Part shown: positions 61,846 through 64,000 of the stretch, one piece after another
Layout: each line of letters opens with the position of its first letter
How positions within the stretch are numbered: position 1 is the stretch's first letter
NCBI RefSeq assembly: GCF_002752655.1
Contig: NZ_CP023739.1
Span: forward strand, 1-64,000
DNA from: Methylosinus trichosporium OB3b
GTDB taxonomy: Bacteria > Pseudomonadota > Alphaproteobacteria > Rhizobiales > Beijerinckiaceae
DNA: 64,000 bases
Reading direction: 5' to 3'
Notes under the pieces: model-generated
Database searches by the model: none
Told to the model about the DNA's origin: nothing
What the model saw: the letters and a program-made list of their open reading frames with translations, nothing else
Program-made: the position numbers and the translations under genes

Positions 61846-62071
61846 ACGCGCATGCGGGAACGGCGCTTTCCGCTGTTCATTCTCTTTTTCGCTTCAGCTT
61901 TCGGCATTTTCTGCATGCGCCGACCGGCGCGCGGCCGAAAACACTCGGCGTCGGAGGAACAGTCCATTCGATCTGTCCTGAGAAAAAGTCGCCGAAAGCG
62001 CTTGCGCCATGTCGAAAGAGCGGCCAATAGTTGCGGAATCTTGATCGTCATGAACTTCGAGGAAAATTCGA

Positions 62072-62557
62072 ATGACGGCCTCCGAGGCAGAACCTTCTCG
62101 TTCGACCACGCTCGCAGCCGAGGTCGTCACGGCCTTCGTCGCCAATAATTCCCTGCCGATCGGAGACCTGCCTACGCTGATCCACGCTGTGCGCGGAGCG
62201 CTGGAAAATCTCGGCAAAACGCCAATCGATACGACGCCGCCGGTGGCGAAACGGGAGCCGGCAGTTTCGGTCCGCAAGTCGATCACGCCCGATTTCATCA
62301 TATGTCTCGAAGACGGAAAGAGCTTCAGATCGCTGCGACGCCATTTGAGGGCTCTCGGCATGAGTCCGGAGGAGTATCGGGCGAAGTGGAACCTTCCGGC
62401 GGACTATCCGATGGTGGCGCCCAATTACGCGGCGCAGCGATCGGAAATGGCCAAGTCTCTCGGGCTCGGCCAGCATCGCAAAAACGCAGCGTCGGACCCG
62501 AAGACGGCCGCCAGCGGGCCCGCCAAGCGTGGACGGGCGACCAAGAAAAAAGTGTAA
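62072..62557 (+). CDS. MucR/Ros-family transcriptional regulator
   Basis: 161 aa. VTAFVANNSLPIGDLPTLIH near the start and SVRKSITPDFIICLEDGKSF, RSLRRHLRALGMSPEEYRAK, WNLPADYPMVAPNYAAQRSE are the MucR/Ros signature, with one Cys and the His of the zinc-finger helix visible (the first Cys is less clear). These proteins repress surface-polysaccharide, virulence and plasmid genes in Alphaproteobacteria. GAGGAA lies 8 bases before ATG 62072. Divergent from the ArdC-like operon, so it may control it. Confidence 0.8.
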   Translation: MTASEAEPSRSTTLAAEVVTAFVANNSLPIGDLPTLIHAVRGALENLGKTPIDTTPPVAKREPAVSVRKSITPDFIICLEDGKSFRSLRRHLRALGMSPEEYRAKWNLPADYPMVAPNYAAQRSEMAKSLGLGQHRKNAASDPKTAASGPAKRGRATKKKV

Positions 62558-63056
62558 GCGACGACGGGCCTCGTCCGCAATGTGCGCCATTCGACGTGGA
62601 TCGAGTGGCGCACGGCGCAACAGCCAGCGCTATGACTGGTGAGGCGTTGCCATTTTCATGGTGGGCATCGCGTTCGTCGGGATGTTGCTGGTGACCGCTC
62701 GTCAACTGATAGACCTTTGCGACCGTCTTGATTTTGGAGCTCCCCATGCCCGCCTTCAATTTTCTAAAAGGTATAGAATATGGAACATTTCTTGCTGCAC
62801 TTCGACTTCCACAACCCTGTTGCAATTACAGTAATAGGGTAGGGGAGAGGTCGCCGACCTAATGCCCCGCGACCGATCGCCGAATGACGCACAACCAATT
62901 GATTAGAATTGTGAACCTGCGATTCGGATAATCTCGATTATGGAACCTAGAGCCTCGCCCGACGAGCCGCGCAAAAAACAATGATCCTCCCCGCGGCGTC
63001 TCTGACGCCCTCATCGACGATAAGATCGGTCTCGCCGCAGCTCCGACAAACGCAAT
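62558..63056. other. Non-coding stretch between regulator and hydrolase
   Basis: About 500 bp with a low-GC patch at 62745-62945. In the minus direction just before the end, codons for CRSCGETDLIVDEG are open, reminiscent of a small zinc-ribbon piece, but no start codon supports a gene. Nothing else seen. Confidence 0.4.
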
Positions 63057-63914
63057 TCAGAGATGCTCGCCGAAAAAGCTCAGGATCCTCTCGCGGTATT
63101 CGGCGTTGGTGCGGAAATAAATGTCCTCGTGGCCAACCCCTTCCACGGCCCAGAAGGCCTTCGGCTCTGGAGCGCGGGCGAAAAGTTCCCGCGCTTCGTT
63201 GATATGGGTATTGGGGTCGCAAACGCCCGAAATGACGAACACCGGCGCGCGGATCTTGTCGATCCGATCGATCGGACGCAGAAACGCCGGGTCGAGCCCC
63301 GTCATTGTCCGCCCGACGACGAGCAGCGCCGGCGTCACGAGATGGCCGAGCGGACCGAAAGGCGCCGTCAAACGGTCGTCGATGGCGCGGTCGATGTCGG
63401 GATAGACGGATTCGAGCACGAAGGCGTCGGCCGTGATCGGCCCCTGTCCCAGGAGCGCCGCTGCGCCGCCGAGCGACTGCCCGATCACGGCGATCTTTCG
63501 ACCCGGCAGCTTTTCTCGCATGTAGGAGAGCGCCGCGGCTGCGTCGGCGCTCTCGTCTTGACCGAAAGTGATTTTGTCGCCGTTGCTCTCGCCATGCGCG
63601 CGAAAGTCGATCGCGGCGACGGAATAGCCAGCCTCGTTCAAAAAGCGCATTCGGGCGATCATCGCGAGCCGGTTGGCGCGCACGCCATGCAAGAGCAACA
63701 CGCCGCCGCTTTCGGGCGCGCCCGGCATGAACCAGCCCTGGACATTCACGCCGCCGCTCAGGGTGAGCGTGAAGCGCGTCACCGGCAGATCGTCCGGCGC
63801 CTTTACGGTCGCCGGCGCGGGGGCCGTCAGCGCATGCACGAGACCGACGAGCGCGATCGGAAAAAGCGCGAGCGCGCCAAGAGCGGCGTAAAGGAGTGGG
63901 CGCAAAAATCTCAT
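63057..63914 (-). CDS. Alpha/beta hydrolase with N-terminal membrane anchor
   Basis: 285 aa. An N-terminal hydrophobic segment (LYAALGALALFPIALVGLVH, residues 8-27) anchors or exports it. Alpha/beta hydrolase motifs: GVLLLHGVRANRLAM (oxyanion region near 75), nucleophile elbow VIGQSLGGAAAL (Ser near 147), PVFVISGVCDPNTHINEARE (Asp near 240) and VGHEDIYF (His near 265). The substrate is unknown. It is a chromosomal-type gene and may mark the edge of the plasmid-like block. Confidence 0.82.
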   Translation of the reverse strand: MRFLRPLLYAALGALALFPIALVGLVHALTAPAPATVKAPDDLPVTRFTLTLSGGVNVQGWFMPGAPESGGVLLLHGVRANRLAMIARMRFLNEAGYSVAAIDFRAHGESNGDKITFGQDESADAAAALSYMREKLPGRKIAVIGQSLGGAAALLGQGPITADAFVLESVYPDIDRAIDDRLTAPFGPLGHLVTPALLVVGRTMTGLDPAFLRPIDRIDKIRAPVFVISGVCDPNTHINEARELFARAPEPKAFWAVEGVGHEDIYFRTNAEYRERILSFFGEHL

Positions 63915-64000
63915 CTGTCTGTTGCCCTTTTATCGAATGCATGAACGGGCGCCGAGAATCCAACCGGTATCTCAGCGCCAATGTGTCTTTGATACAGGAA

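Noticed and set aside
1..64000. CRISPR arrays and tRNA/rRNA genes
   Set aside because: No regularly spaced direct repeats and no recognisable tRNA or rRNA sequence were seen by eye; a tRNA search program could still find one.

Overview
High-GC alphaproteobacterial DNA that looks like part of a large conjugative plasmid (or an integrated copy of one). The evidence is a type IVB (I-type) coupling-protein module, a MobF relaxase, a second degenerate MobQ/TraA-type relaxase, a plasmid-partition-like ATPase and a long run of plasmid leading-region genes (ParB-like, ssb, ArdC-like antirestriction, a very large methylase/helicase). The SOS box GAAC-N7-GAAC in front of imuA-imuB-dnaE2 and the MucR-family regulator point to Alphaproteobacteria, probably Rhizobiales; a methanotroph-like host is only a guess. 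No rRNA, tRNA, CRISPR array or replication initiator was recognised.

Layout. 1-9.5 kb: transfer functions: lytic transglycosylase, DotM/IcmP-like and DotL/IcmO-like proteins, a possible 48-residue lipoprotein, a DUF2726-like protein, a secreted phospholipase-D-type nuclease, then on the other strand a MobF relaxase-helicase with its small partner. 10.1-11.4 kb: a complete ISAs1-family insertion sequence with inverted repeats and a 10-bp target duplication. 11.6-15.7 kb: RNA ligase RtcB paired with release factor PrfH, followed by two helical-repeat proteins. 15.8-20 kb: small hypothetical genes, a Nudix hydrolase and a UvrD-type helicase. 20.2-25.1 kb: an ABC-three-component (ABC-3C) defence-like operon (nuclease-type effector, middle component with a frameshift, DUF3732 ATPase), followed by a small ORF and a separate PD-(D/E)XK-like nuclease. 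25.2-31.3 kb: a YaiI/UPF0178 protein and the SOS mutagenesis cassette imuA-imuB-dnaE2.

31.5-48.8 kb is plasmid accessory DNA: a three-gene DNA-binding/ParA-like/membrane set, duplicated paralogues, a flagellin gene scrap, the degenerate TraA relaxase, an ssb gene cut in two by a 1.8-kb insertion, a BPSL0067-type amidase with a likely immunity protein, and a series of very small genes on the minus strand. 48.9-61.7 kb is a mostly minus-strand block: ParB-like protein, two PP-loop (PAPS reductase/DndC-like) enzymes, a 1685-residue methylase-helicase and an ArdC-like protein. The right end has a MucR/Ros regulator and an alpha/beta hydrolase.

The most notable signal is a family of at least five large GC-rich inverted repeats (near 40.25, 50.82, 51.50, 59.06 and 61.81 kb), each in front of a minus-strand gene of this block. 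They share an outer stem of the type GCAAGGG/CCCTTGC whose base changes are compensated on the opposite arm, enclose one or two inner hairpins, and have a polypyrimidine tract on one side. I infer that they are structured promoters of the single-stranded type (like Frpo/ssi of F) that would switch on antidefence genes as the plasmid enters a recipient.
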